This document shows positions 1 through 6,568 of a DNA stretch of 10,719 nt, piece after piece. Origin of the DNA: Lachnospiraceae bacterium (GTDB lineage Bacteria; Bacillota; Clostridia; Lachnospirales; Lachnospiraceae). Where the stretch lies: the NCBI GenBank assembly GCA_017959525.1, contig JAGDAL010000261.1, positions 1-10,719 on the forward strand, read 5' to 3'. Each line of letters begins with the position of its first letter. Positions within the stretch are counted from its first letter, which is position 1. Under the pieces are notes generated by a model, which made no database searches, was not told the origin of the DNA, and worked only from the letters and a program-made list of their open reading frames with translations. The translations under genes and the position numbers were made by a program.

Positions 1-1834
1 CCTGCATGCCTTTTTCAATAGAACCAACCAAGGAAAGTTCCTTAGAAGATGCAGTATTGCTTCCGGTAGCGCCTGGTGCATAGACCTGGGAAACCGTATC
101 CGCAGGAACGGATGCATATCGCTCAATAAAAGCATTACACTGCGGATCCTGATTGGTTAATGCCTTAAATGCATAGTAAGCACGCATCATCGGCTCATTG
201 CCCGGATTGATAATGGCAAGGGACAAACCGTTTTGCATTGCCATGGCATAGAAGAAGGAATTGATAATCTCTCGATGCGGCAATCCAAAGGAAATATTGG
301 ATACACCTAAAATAGAGTGACCATGCAATTCATCCCGAATCCGACGAATGGTATCTAAGGTCACATTGGCAGAATCCGTATCAGAGGAAATGGTCATAGC
401 AAGACCGTCTACGACGATATCTTCCGCTGGGATGCCATACTTGGCAGCTTCTGCATAAATCTTCTAAGCAACTGCAATTCTTCCGTCACTGGTGGCCGGA
501 ATGCCGTCTTCATCCAACGCCAAAGCAACAACCACCCCACCGTACTTTTGTACCAGTGGGAAAACCGCATCCATACTCTCCTGCTTACCGTTGACGGAGT
601 TAATCAGCGCCTTACCGTTGTAATAACGTAATCCGCGCTCTAATGCTTCAATGTCAGTTGTGTCAATTTGCAGTGGCAAGGAAGTAATACTCTGTAAGCG
701 GGTCACTACTTCTTCCATCATGAATGGTTCATCAATCTCCGGAAGTCCGACATTGACGTCTAAGATATGTGCGCCACTCTCCTCCTGGCGTAAACCTTCA
801 GAGAGAATATATTCAAAGTTCTGATCGCGCAGCGCCTGCTTAAATACTTTCTTACCGGTCGGATTGATGCGTTCACCGATAATTAACGGCTCTTTACCGA
901 TTTCAATGGCTTCACAGTACGAACTGATGCGACAAACATGTGGATTTGCTTTCATTACAGGTGGTTTGTCCTGAACACGGGCAATGGTGGCTGCAATGTG
1001 CTCTGGCGTGGTACCGCAGCATCCGCCAAGAATGTGCACGCCCATAGCCGCAATCTGTTCCATATATTCCGCAAACTCATCCGGTCCAACGTCGAAAACA
1101 GTTGCTCCGTTCTCATTCCGCGGAAGTCCGGCGTTTGGATTAACAATGACAGGAACCGTTGCTATCTCTGTCAACTCTTGTATAATCGGCATCATCTGCT
1201 TCGGACCAAGTCCGCAGTTGACGCCTAGAGCATCAACACCAAGACCTTCTAACATAGTGACAGTGGAAGCAACCGTACCTCCGGTCAATAGCTTTCCTTT
1301 CTCATCGTAGATGGTGGTAATAAGAATCGGTAAGTCACAATTCTCCTTGGCAGCAAGAACCGCCGCCTTGGCTTCGTAACTGTCGCTCATGGTCTCGATT
1401 AAGACCAAATCCGCGCCTTCTCTGGCACCGATGCGTACTACTTCTGCAAATAGCTCTACAGCACGATCAAAGGGTAAGTCGCCCAGTGGCTCTAAGAGCT
1501 TACCGGTCGGTCCGATATCCAAGGCTACGTAGGCATTCTCGTCACGATTGCACTTGGTTCTGGCTTTTTTCGCCAAATCTACGGCGGCTACCACGATTTC
1601 CTCCAGATTCTCCGGATACTTCAATCGGTTGGCACCAAAAGTATTGGTATTAAAAATAGTGGCACCGGCCTCTAAATAGCTGCAGTGCAAGTCTAAAATA
1701 TCATCCGGGCGAACAAGGTTCCAGGTCTCCGGCAACTCACCGCCCTTTAAGCCTTTTGCCTGAAGAATGGTTCCCATACCTCCATCACAAAAGACCCAGT
1801 CTGTTTGTATCTTTTTTCTTAAATCCTCTCTCAT
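1..1834 (-). CDS. metH: Cobalamin-dependent methionine synthase, partial, interrupted by in-frame TAG
   Basis: MetH moves the methyl group of 5-methyl-tetrahydrofolate through cobalamin to homocysteine, making methionine in the cytoplasm. Residues 1-290 form the homocysteine-binding barrel, with zinc ligands Cys207 (VNCG) and Cys272-Cys273 (GGCCGTTPEH). From about residue 305 the pterin-binding domain begins, with GERINPTG (320-327), DVNVG (359-363), QIDTT (389-393) and INSVNG (411-416). Codon 457 is TAG (464-466). Beyond it the same frame stays open to the window edge for about 154 codons and carries the rest of the pterin domain (DGLAMTISSD, GVSNISFGLP, IINPGNE) and the start of the cap region. 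The cobalamin domain lies outside the window. ATG at 1834 follows a GAGGAAA site and lies 11 bases after the reactivation gene. Family identity is clear. Whether the gene is a pseudogene or is read through at TAG cannot be told from sequence alone. Confidence 0.93.
464..466 (-). other. In-frame amber (TAG) codon inside metH
   Basis: The minus-strand frame reads GCT TAG AAG here, between RIAVA and KIYAEAAKYG. The flanking sequence is continuous pterin-domain sequence with no frameshift. From my memory of clostridial MetH proteins, this helix position usually holds a Lys, Glu or similar charged residue, so TAG is one base away from AAG, GAG or CAG. The site is probably surface exposed and tolerant of many residues. 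The following base is A, which is not the classic leaky UAG-C context. Confidence 0.95.
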
Positions 1835-1845
1835 GTGTTTCCTCT

Positions 1846-2511
1846 TTATATTCTTCGAAATGCGCAGGTGGCTGACTTATTACAGATTTCGCAGCCTTCC
1901 CGGTGGCAATTGGAATCGGTGGTACTAAGCCCTATGAGTGCAGTGACTGATTTACTCGGCATCATCAAAAGGGAATCCTTTAAGGTAATTCCGATTTTCT
2001 TGGACATTTGGAGCAAGTCTCCAATCTGGCGTTGGAATTCTAACGGAAAATCCCCATAGCCCGGAGAAAACCTGGGCCGTAGAAAATAGTCCTCTTCTGC
2101 TGCTTCCTTGCGGATCAAATCATTGATGTAATTACAATAGGATTCAATCATAGCTGCGGAAATGGCCTGATATATGACCGCATCACTCATAGCAGTCACC
2201 TCTGCCTTCTGGATATAACGATCCGGCATAGGGCCAAGGGTTACGGCTAATAAGCAGATTCGATGGCAGTCCGCAATGTTGCGACTTAGGTTCTTACTGC
2301 AAACCGGAATTCCATCCAAAAGGAAGGTATTCGCATCCTGCCAGGTAATGTCATAGTATTGCCAGATAGCCTTGGGCGTTACGTCGCGAAACAGGTTCGC
2401 CTTGCAGCTTTCGATCTTTTGCAGCACGTTCTCCTGTGGAACTTCCTGTTTGTAACCCAAATAGCGATAGATTTCCCGCTGTGGTACTTCGTAAGGGAAT
2501 GTGGTCTCCAT
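1846..2511 (-). CDS. Methionine synthase reactivation-domain protein
   Basis: This 221-residue protein resembles the C-terminal AdoMet-binding activation domain of MetH, which reductively remethylates inactive cob(II)alamin. In Clostridia this domain is commonly encoded as a separate protein. The signature RPRFSPGYGDFP (145-156) matches the AdoMet-binding RxxxGYG segment of that domain. The tail holds a cysteine cluster (Cys202, 207, 210, 216; CEICNKS then TCAFRR) that may bind metal; that role is inference. ATG at 2511 is chosen over an upstream start because AGGAGG (2518-2523) sits six bases before it. The gene starts 10 bases after metF and ends 11 bases before metH, so it is translated from the same message. 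It ends in TAA and has no internal stop, unlike its two neighbours. Confidence 0.88.
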   Translation of the reverse strand: METTFPYEVPQREIYRYLGYKQEVPQENVLQKIESCKANLFRDVTPKAIWQYYDITWQDANTFLLDGIPVCSKNLSRNIADCHRICLLAVTLGPMPDRYIQKAEVTAMSDAVIYQAISAAMIESYCNYINDLIRKEAAEEDYFLRPRFSPGYGDFPLEFQRQIGDLLQMSKKIGITLKDSLLMMPSKSVTALIGLSTTDSNCHREGCEICNKSATCAFRRI

Positions 2512-2521
2512 GGAAATCCTC

Positions 2522-3388
2522 CTATTTGTCGATGATATAGGATAAGCTCTTCTGGATGCCGGCAGCAATCTCCGGCTTGTTCATGGAGTACACATGGATA
2601 TGGTTCACTCCATTGGAAATCAGGTCAATGATCTGCTCGGTGGCATAAATCACGCCGGCCTGTGCCATCTTGTCCGGATTGTCACCAAAGCGGTCCACCA
2701 TAGTGCGGAAACGCTGCGGAATGGTAGCTCCGGATAAAGCAACGGATCTGGCAACCTGCTTCTTATTGGTGATTGGCATGATACCCGCAACAACAGGAAC
2801 ACGGATGCCCTGCTCGCGAATACGATATAAGAAATTATATAGAATATTATTATCGAAAAACATCTGGGTAGTTAAGAAATCCAAGCCCGCATCTACCTTC
2901 TCTTTCAGATGCAGAATATCTTCGGATTGACGCTCGCATTCTACGTGTCCCTCCGGATAGCAGGCACCTCCGATACAAGCAGTTGGATAGCATTCCTTAA
3001 TCTCCTGAATCAGCTGAATGGCATGGGTAAAATCCTATGATAACACGCCGTCCTTCGGAAGGTCTCCGCGAAGGGCCATAATATTTTCAATGCCAAGCTG
3101 CTTATACTCTTCTAAACGCTCTCTTACAAAAGAACGGTCGGAAGATACGCAGGTTAAATGTGCTAACACGTCGGTGTTATATTCGTTCTGAAGCTTCGCT
3201 GCAAGCTTCGCGGTATTGGCGCTGGTTCCACCGCCGGCACCGTAGGTAATGCTCATAAAAGAAGGCTCTAAAGCCGCAATCTTATGCGCGCACTCTTCTA
3301 CCGCAGCAAATCCTGCATCTGTTTTCGGTGGGAAAATTTCGAAGGAGAGTGTCACTTCGTTCTGTTGAAATATCTCTTTGATGGTCAT
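2522..3388 (-). CDS. metF: 5,10-methylenetetrahydrofolate reductase, interrupted by in-frame TAG
   Basis: MetF reduces 5,10-methylene-THF to 5-methyl-THF with a flavin cofactor, supplying the methyl donor for MetH. The frame of 288 codons is a normal MetF length. Recognisable pieces in order are LSFEIFPPKT (14-23, with the catalytic-type Glu), SITYGAGG (47-54), LAHLTC near residue 75, MALRGDLP (105-112), then past the stop CIGGACYPEGH, TTQMFFDN, and VVAGIMPI. Codon 118 is TAG (3035-3037), in the loop after GDLPKDGVLS and before DFTHA. Without readthrough the product would stop before half the barrel is made. ATG at 3388 has an AAGGA site eight bases upstream. The terminal stop is also TAG (2522-2524), just ahead of the next gene's ribosome binding site. 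It is first in the operon with the reactivation gene and metH. Confidence 0.93.
3035..3037 (-). other. In-frame amber (TAG) codon inside metF
   Basis: The minus strand reads TCA TAG GAT at codon 118. Family sequence resumes at once in the same frame, and no base is missing or added. The residue lies in the variable loop just before the helix equivalent to MYASDL in E. coli MetF, so several residues could be tolerated. The following base is G. No ribosome binding site for re-initiation is evident just downstream. Confidence 0.95.
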
Positions 3389-3407
3389 AATCTTTTTCCT
3401 TGTCCAT

Positions 3408-3436
3408 ATTATAAAAAACTAACGTTATACTAACAT
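3408..3436 (-). promoter_or_regulatory. Probable promoter of the metF operon
   Basis: A perfect -10 TATAAT (complement of 3408-3413) lies 20 bases before the metF ATG. Seventeen bases upstream is a weak -35, ATGTTA (3431-3436, 3 of 6 matches). This would give a leader of only about 12 bases, leaving no room for an S-box or T-box element. A second option is TTTACA (3445-3450) with TATAAC (3424-3429), but its spacer is only 15 bases. Confidence 0.45.
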
Positions 3437-3449
3437 AAATCAAATGTAA

Positions 3450-3485
3450 AGAAAAGCAAAAGAAGGCCGATAAAATCAGCCTTCT
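3450..3485 (-). terminator. Intrinsic terminator after the LysM gene
   Basis: On the minus strand AGAAGGC-TGA pairs with TCG-GCCTTCT across a TTTTA loop (3461-3485), followed by TTTGCTTTTC. It lies about 40 bases past the LysM stop codon and separates that gene from the metF promoter. Confidence 0.75.
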
Positions 3486-3522
3486 ACATAAAATATTCTG
3501 TATATAATCAAGGAAAAATCCG

Positions 3523-3861
3523 CTATTTCAAATCAGCAGAATAGTAAGGAATGACAAGGGCAGCTCCGGAGTGAATCTCATCGGTGGCCAGATGGTTCAG
3601 ACGCTTGATCTCGCGGATATAATCCCGCATATCACCGCATTCTACCGTATGATACGCATCGGCGATGCTCCATAAAGTATCTCCGCTGTTTACCGTTACA
3701 CTGGTATAGTATAAATACATCTCATGCTCGCTCTCCGCATTACTCTTCAATGCGAAACGGCTTCCGAATAATACAACAACCGTTAAGATTGCCAAAGCCA
3801 AACCTGCCATCATCATATTGCGACGCATCTTCAATGCTCTTCTCTTCTGTGCTCTTGTCAT
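3523..3861 (-). CDS. Small membrane-anchored LysM protein, YneA-like SOS division inhibitor candidate
   Basis: The protein has 112 residues: a very basic N-terminus (TRAQKRRALKMRRN), one hydrophobic segment at about 17-34, and a single LysM peptidoglycan-binding domain at about 54-106 (SVTVNSGDTLWSIADAY to ALVIPYY). This is the architecture of Bacillus YneA, which is divergent from lexA and blocks division during the SOS response. Size, topology, position and LexA boxes all fit, but sequence identity was not measured, so the function is inference. ATG at 3861 is preferred because AGGAG (3870-3874) lies eight bases upstream. A start at 3942 would put the whole SOS promoter inside the coding region. 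The stop is TAG with an in-frame TGA five codons on. Confidence 0.8.
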   Translation of the reverse strand: MTRAQKRRALKMRRNMMMAGLALAILTVVVLFGSRFALKSNAESEHEMYLYYTSVTVNSGDTLWSIADAYHTVECGDMRDYIREIKRLNHLATDEIHSGAALVIPYYSADLK

Positions 3862-3878
3862 AACTTCATCTCCTATCA

Positions 3879-3903
3879 AAATGAATGTTCGAAACATCTG
3901 TTC
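3879..3903 (-). promoter_or_regulatory. Tandem LexA boxes downstream of the LysM promoter
   Basis: Minus-strand GAACAGATGTTT (3892-3903) matches the clostridial LexA pattern GAAC-N4-GTTT exactly. GAACATTCATTT (3879-3890) matches at seven of eight fixed positions. They lie 13 bases apart, in the same orientation, between the likely transcription start and the ribosome binding site. Confidence 0.7.
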
Positions 3904-3910
3904 TGATTTG

Positions 3911-3939
3911 ATTATAGTAAACGAATGTTCGCATGTCAA
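3911..3939 (-). promoter_or_regulatory. Consensus sigma-A promoter of the LysM gene
   Basis: The minus strand has a perfect -35 TTGACA (3934-3939) and a perfect -10 TATAAT (3911-3916) with an ideal 17-base spacer. So strong a promoter next to LexA boxes suggests a gene kept silent by repression and switched on sharply by DNA damage. Confidence 0.88.
3919..3930 (-). promoter_or_regulatory. LexA box inside the LysM promoter spacer
   Basis: GAACATTCGTTT on the minus strand is an exact match to GAAC-N4-GTTT. It lies wholly between the -35 and -10, where bound LexA would block RNA polymerase. Confidence 0.78.
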
Positions 3940-3949
3940 CACTTTTTTC

Positions 3950-3974
3950 GAACAAAGTTTTGGAAAATATGTTT
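3950..3974 (+). promoter_or_regulatory. Two imperfect LexA boxes upstream of lexA
   Basis: Plus-strand GAACAAAGTTTT (3950-3961) and GAAAATATGTTT (3963-3974) each differ from GAAC-N4-GTTT at one fixed position. They are 13 bases apart, the same phasing as the pair on the LysM side. The second overlaps the lexA -35, which would allow autoregulation. Confidence 0.55.
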
Positions 3975-4001
3975 GCTAATTACCGAACAAGATGCTATAA
4001 T
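3973..4001 (+). promoter_or_regulatory. lexA promoter
   Basis: The -35 TTGCTA (3973-3978, 4 of 6) and the -10 TATAAT (3996-4001, perfect) are separated by 17 bases. The ATG follows about 28 bases after the -10. A LexA-like box overlaps the -35. Confidence 0.75.
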
Positions 4002-4029
4002 TTTCATAGAACATCAAAGGAGGTATGAT

Positions 4030-4644
4030 ATGGCATACGGTAAAATTTCCCCAAAACAGCAGGAAATACTGGACTTCATGAAGAATGAAATCTTGAATAA
4101 GGGATATCCGCCATCAGTTCGTGAGATTTGTGAGGCAGTGAATTTGAAATCCACCTCTTCTGTCTTCTCTCACTTAGAGCGTTTGGAGAAGAACGGATAC
4201 ATTCGAAGAGATCCTACGAAGCCTCGTGCTATTGAGATTATAGATGATAATTTTAATTTAACCAGACGTGAGGTTGTGAATGTGCCGATCGTTGGTACCG
4301 TTGCTGCCGGACAGCCATTGCTTGCGGTTCAGAATATTGAGAACTACTTCCCGATTCCTTCTGAGTTTGTTCCATCCGGAGAAGCCTTCATGCTGAAGGT
4401 GAAGGGCGAGAGCATGATCAATGCCGGCATTATGAGTGGTGATACCATTATGGTAGAGCGTACCGATTCCGTACGTAACGGCGATATGGTCGTTGCTTTG
4501 GTAGATGATTCCGCTACCGTGAAGACCTTCTACAAGGAAGACGGTCATATTCGTCTTCAGAAGGAGAACGATACCATGGATCCGATTATCGTACCGGATT
4601 GCCAGATTTTAGGTAAGGTATTCGGCGTTCTTCGCTTCTTCTGA
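4030..4644 (+). CDS. lexA: LexA, SOS response repressor and autoprotease
   Basis: LexA represses DNA-damage genes and cleaves itself when it meets RecA-ssDNA filaments. The 204-residue length is typical. The N-terminal winged helix covers about 1-70, with the recognition-helix region STSSVFSHLERLEKNG. The cleavage site is Ala93-Gly94 (VAAGQP). The serine-lysine dyad is Ser128 (KGESM) and Lys165 (ATVKTF), both present, so the protein should be an active autoprotease. ATG at 4030 is chosen because AGGAGG (4018-4023) lies six bases before it; an upstream start at 3925 would include the promoter. The gene is transcribed alone, against its neighbours, and ends at a strong terminator. Confidence 0.97.
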   Translation: MAYGKISPKQQEILDFMKNEILNKGYPPSVREICEAVNLKSTSSVFSHLERLEKNGYIRRDPTKPRAIEIIDDNFNLTRREVVNVPIVGTVAAGQPLLAVQNIENYFPIPSEFVPSGEAFMLKVKGESMINAGIMSGDTIMVERTDSVRNGDMVVALVDDSATVKTFYKEDGHIRLQKENDTMDPIIVPDCQILGKVFGVLRFF

Positions 4645-4660
4645 TTTTTGACATAAGATA

Positions 4661-4694
4661 AGACCACATACATTTGGTATGTGGTCTTTTTTTT
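4661..4694 (+). terminator. Intrinsic terminator after lexA, shared with rsfS
   Basis: AGACCACATAC (4661-4671) pairs perfectly with GTATGTGGTCT (4677-4687) over an ATTTG loop, followed by a run of T. It stops lexA 17 bases past its TGA. Read on the minus strand, the same hairpin is followed by TTATCTTATG, a weaker tract that may also end the rsfS operon. Confidence 0.93.
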
Positions 4695-4702
4695 GATGCT
4701 TA

Positions 4703-5050
4703 TTAGAAATCGGAACGAGATACGCTCTTGCCATCCTGCCAGATGCGCTCCAAATTGTAAAACAGACGATCGTCCTCGGAAAACAGATGTACAATCACAT
4801 CTTCATAATCCATCAAAATCCAGGTGGAATTACGGTTTCCTTCAATGCTCTTGGCATGTACGTCATTGGTGTACATTGCTTCATCGACCGCATCCTGCAT
4901 CGCCACTAACTGGCTCTGGTTGGAAGCGCTTGCTACGATGAAGTAATCAGCAAATCCGGAGATCTCTGTAATATCGATAATTTGAATGTCCTGTGCTTTT
5001 TTATCATCTAACGCATCATAAATGCGTGCTACCATTTCTCTTGTTTCCAT
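4703..5050 (-). CDS. rsfS: Ribosomal silencing factor RsfS
   Basis: RsfS binds L14 on the 50S subunit and blocks joining of the 30S subunit, lowering translation in starvation. The 115-residue length and signatures fit the family: DITEISGFADYFIVAS (26-41), then a mid-protein EGNRNSTWILMDYEDVIVH and the ending LFSEDDRLFYNLERIW. It starts five bases after nadD-yqeK, and its AAGGAG site overlaps that gene's TAG stop, which suggests translational coupling. It is the last gene of the minus-strand operon and ends in TAA next to the shared hairpin. Confidence 0.95.
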   Translation of the reverse strand: METREMVARIYDALDDKKAQDIQIIDITEISGFADYFIVASASNQSQLVAMQDAVDEAMYTNDVHAKSIEGNRNSTWILMDYEDVIVHLFSEDDRLFYNLERIWQDGKSVSRSDF

Positions 5051-5055
5051 TGGTT

Positions 5056-6258
5056 CTACTCCTTATTTAACTGCTCTTTGTAGTATTCATAGGTTTCCAT
5101 GGTGGTTGGATCCATCGGCCGCTTGGTATCCTTGATATACTGAATGCTATCCTCAAGGATCATCAAAACAGCGGTATCCAAGTTCTCAAAGGCCATCATC
5201 CGAATATCTTCCAGACGCGGTGCATCCTTCCGATTCGGTTCAATATAATCTGCGGTGAATAGAATCTTATCCAAAAGATTCATCTTCGGTGCACCGGTGG
5301 TATGTACCAAAATCGCATGATAAATATCTTCATCGTCAATCTCATACTTTTCTTTGGCAATATATGCACCAATTTTCGCATGTAACAGATACGGCGCCTG
5401 CTCTTCTGCTTTGGTCACGGCAATGCCATGCTTCTTACAGTAAGCAAGCTGCTCGTCATCGCTTAAATACTTGGCCCAGTCATGTAACAAACCGGCCAAA
5501 CGGGCTTTGTTCATGGAGTACTGATAGCGCATCGCCAATGCACATGCGGTATAGGTTACTCCCATGGTGTGCTCAAAGCGGGATGTCTTTAAGTTCTTTT
5601 TTAAGTCTTCGCAGATTTCTTTGCGTAATTTTACATCGTCTTCCATGGTCTTCTGATAGAGTCGGTGCTCCTTGATATATGCGTAAGCCTTCGGCGGAAT
5701 ATATGCAGAAACGTCTTCCCCCTCCGATAACATCTTCCGTAACATGGTAGAAGAAATCGGTACATTCTCTGATGGAATAATGGAGAATGTTGCATCAAAC
5801 TTCTCGGAAAGCTCCTTCGCGCGGGCTTCTAAGCTGTGATAGTCCCGGTTTGCATCGTTTCGAACCGCAACTACAATATCCGCGTATTGGCAGATGATCT
5901 CCGGATGTACCCAGGAATCAAAACTGTCCAAAGAGTCTTCTCCGATGATAAAAGAAAACTGATGCTTCGGGTATTTCTTATGAAATTCCGTCAACGTCTC
6001 ATAGGTATAGCTGGTGGTGGTTTTAAAGATTTCATCCGGGATAATCCGCATAGCAGATTCCCCTTCGATGGCAGCTTCGCAAAGCTTCAGCCGCTGCACT
6101 CTGGAAATCGCACCCTCCAGCATTTTATGAGGCGGAAGGCCTGCAGGCATAATCCATAATTCATCAAATCCAAATGCCGCCAAGGCCTGTTTTGCAATAT
6201 ATAAATGTCCGTTATGAATCGGATGGAAGGTTCCACCCAATATTCCGATCTTGGCCAT
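5056..6258 (-). CDS. nadD: NadD-YqeK fusion: nicotinate-nucleotide adenylyltransferase plus HD-domain hydrolase
   Basis: Two enzymes are joined in one 400-residue chain. Residues 1-200 are NadD, which adenylates nicotinate mononucleotide to deamido-NAD. They hold the nucleotide-binding GGTFHPIHNGH (8-18), FIIGEDSL near 103-110 and ISSTMLR (168-174). Residues 205-400 are a YqeK-type HD hydrolase, with metal ligands seen as His230, the His259-Asp260 pair (LLHDWAK), His293, His319 (VHTTG) and Asp337 (ADYIEPNR). YqeK of other Firmicutes hydrolyses diadenosine tetraphosphate (Ap4A). No stop or frameshift separates the halves. The linker is short, at about 200-210. ATG at 6258 has GGAGG seven bases upstream. 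The stop is TAG, with no close in-frame back-up. Confidence 0.94.
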   Translation of the reverse strand: MAKIGILGGTFHPIHNGHLYIAKQALAAFGFDELWIMPAGLPPHKMLEGAISRVQRLKLCEAAIEGESAMRIIPDEIFKTTTSYTYETLTEFHKKYPKHQFSFIIGEDSLDSFDSWVHPEIICQYADIVVAVRNDANRDYHSLEARAKELSEKFDATFSIIPSENVPISSTMLRKMLSEGEDVSAYIPPKAYAYIKEHRLYQKTMEDDVKLRKEICEDLKKNLKTSRFEHTMGVTYTACALAMRYQYSMNKARLAGLLHDWAKYLSDDEQLAYCKKHGIAVTKAEEQAPYLLHAKIGAYIAKEKYEIDDEDIYHAILVHTTGAPKMNLLDKILFTADYIEPNRKDAPRLEDIRMMAFENLDTAVLMILEDSIQYIKDTKRPMDPTTMETYEYYKEQLNKE

Positions 6259-6269
6259 AGGAGTCCTCC

Positions 6270-6557
6270 CTATTTTGGCAGAACAATCACCGGTTTCTTA
6301 GCTGCACGGTACAGAATGATCTTCTTACCGATGACACGTACCAACTCGGAACGGGTACGCTCTGCAAGGGTCTGTGCGATGATCTTGGTGTCATCGTCAC
6401 AGTTCTTCAGTACGGAAATTTTAATTAATTCTCTCTTCGTCAATGCTTCGTCGACAGCTGCGATAATCTCGGTAGTCAAAGAAGACTTACCGATCTGAAA
6501 AATCGCATTTTCTTTGGAGGCAAGAGAAGATAAAAATGCGCGTTGTTTATTTGTCAT
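6270..6557 (-). CDS. yhbY: YhbY-family CRM-domain RNA-binding protein
   Basis: This 95-residue protein is a single CRM domain, a fold that binds rRNA and associates with pre-50S particles. The N-terminal FQIGKSSLTTEI loop corresponds to the conserved glycine-rich RNA-binding loop. The end, RVIGKKIILYRAAKK, matches the family ending VIGKTLVLYR. It sits 11 bases after obgE and 11 bases before nadD-yqeK, with AGAGGT as a moderate ribosome binding site. It ends in TAG. Confidence 0.93.
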   Translation of the reverse strand: MTNKQRAFLSSLASKENAIFQIGKSSLTTEIIAAVDEALTKRELIKISVLKNCDDDTKIIAQTLAERTRSELVRVIGKKIILYRAAKKPVIVLPK

Positions 6558-6568
6558 ATTTCTACCTC

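Noticed and set aside
1-463. A separate gene downstream of the metH TAG
   Set aside because: This stretch is the same reading frame and the same domain as the upstream part, with no start or ribosome binding site of its own.
938-1310. Plus-strand open frames opposite metH
   Set aside because: They are antisense to well-conserved MetH sequence, lack ribosome binding sites and resemble no family.
2522-2884. A separate short gene starting at an internal ATG in metF
   Set aside because: The ATG lies inside a conserved MetF block (TTQMFFDN) without a ribosome binding site, and MetF-type sequence continues upstream of it to the TAG.
3389-3450. SAM riboswitch or T-box ahead of metF
   Set aside because: The space between the LysM terminator and metF is only about 60 bases and the likely leader about 12 bases, too short for either element.
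3862-3942. Longer LysM protein starting at 3942
   Set aside because: It would include the promoter hexamers and LexA boxes as coding sequence, and the start at 3861 has a good ribosome binding site.
464-6557. Genome-wide reassignment of TAG to an amino acid
   Set aside because: Five genes here end in TAG exactly where family length and the next gene's ribosome binding site require a stop; reading on would add long unrelated tails to metF, yhbY and nadD-yqeK.
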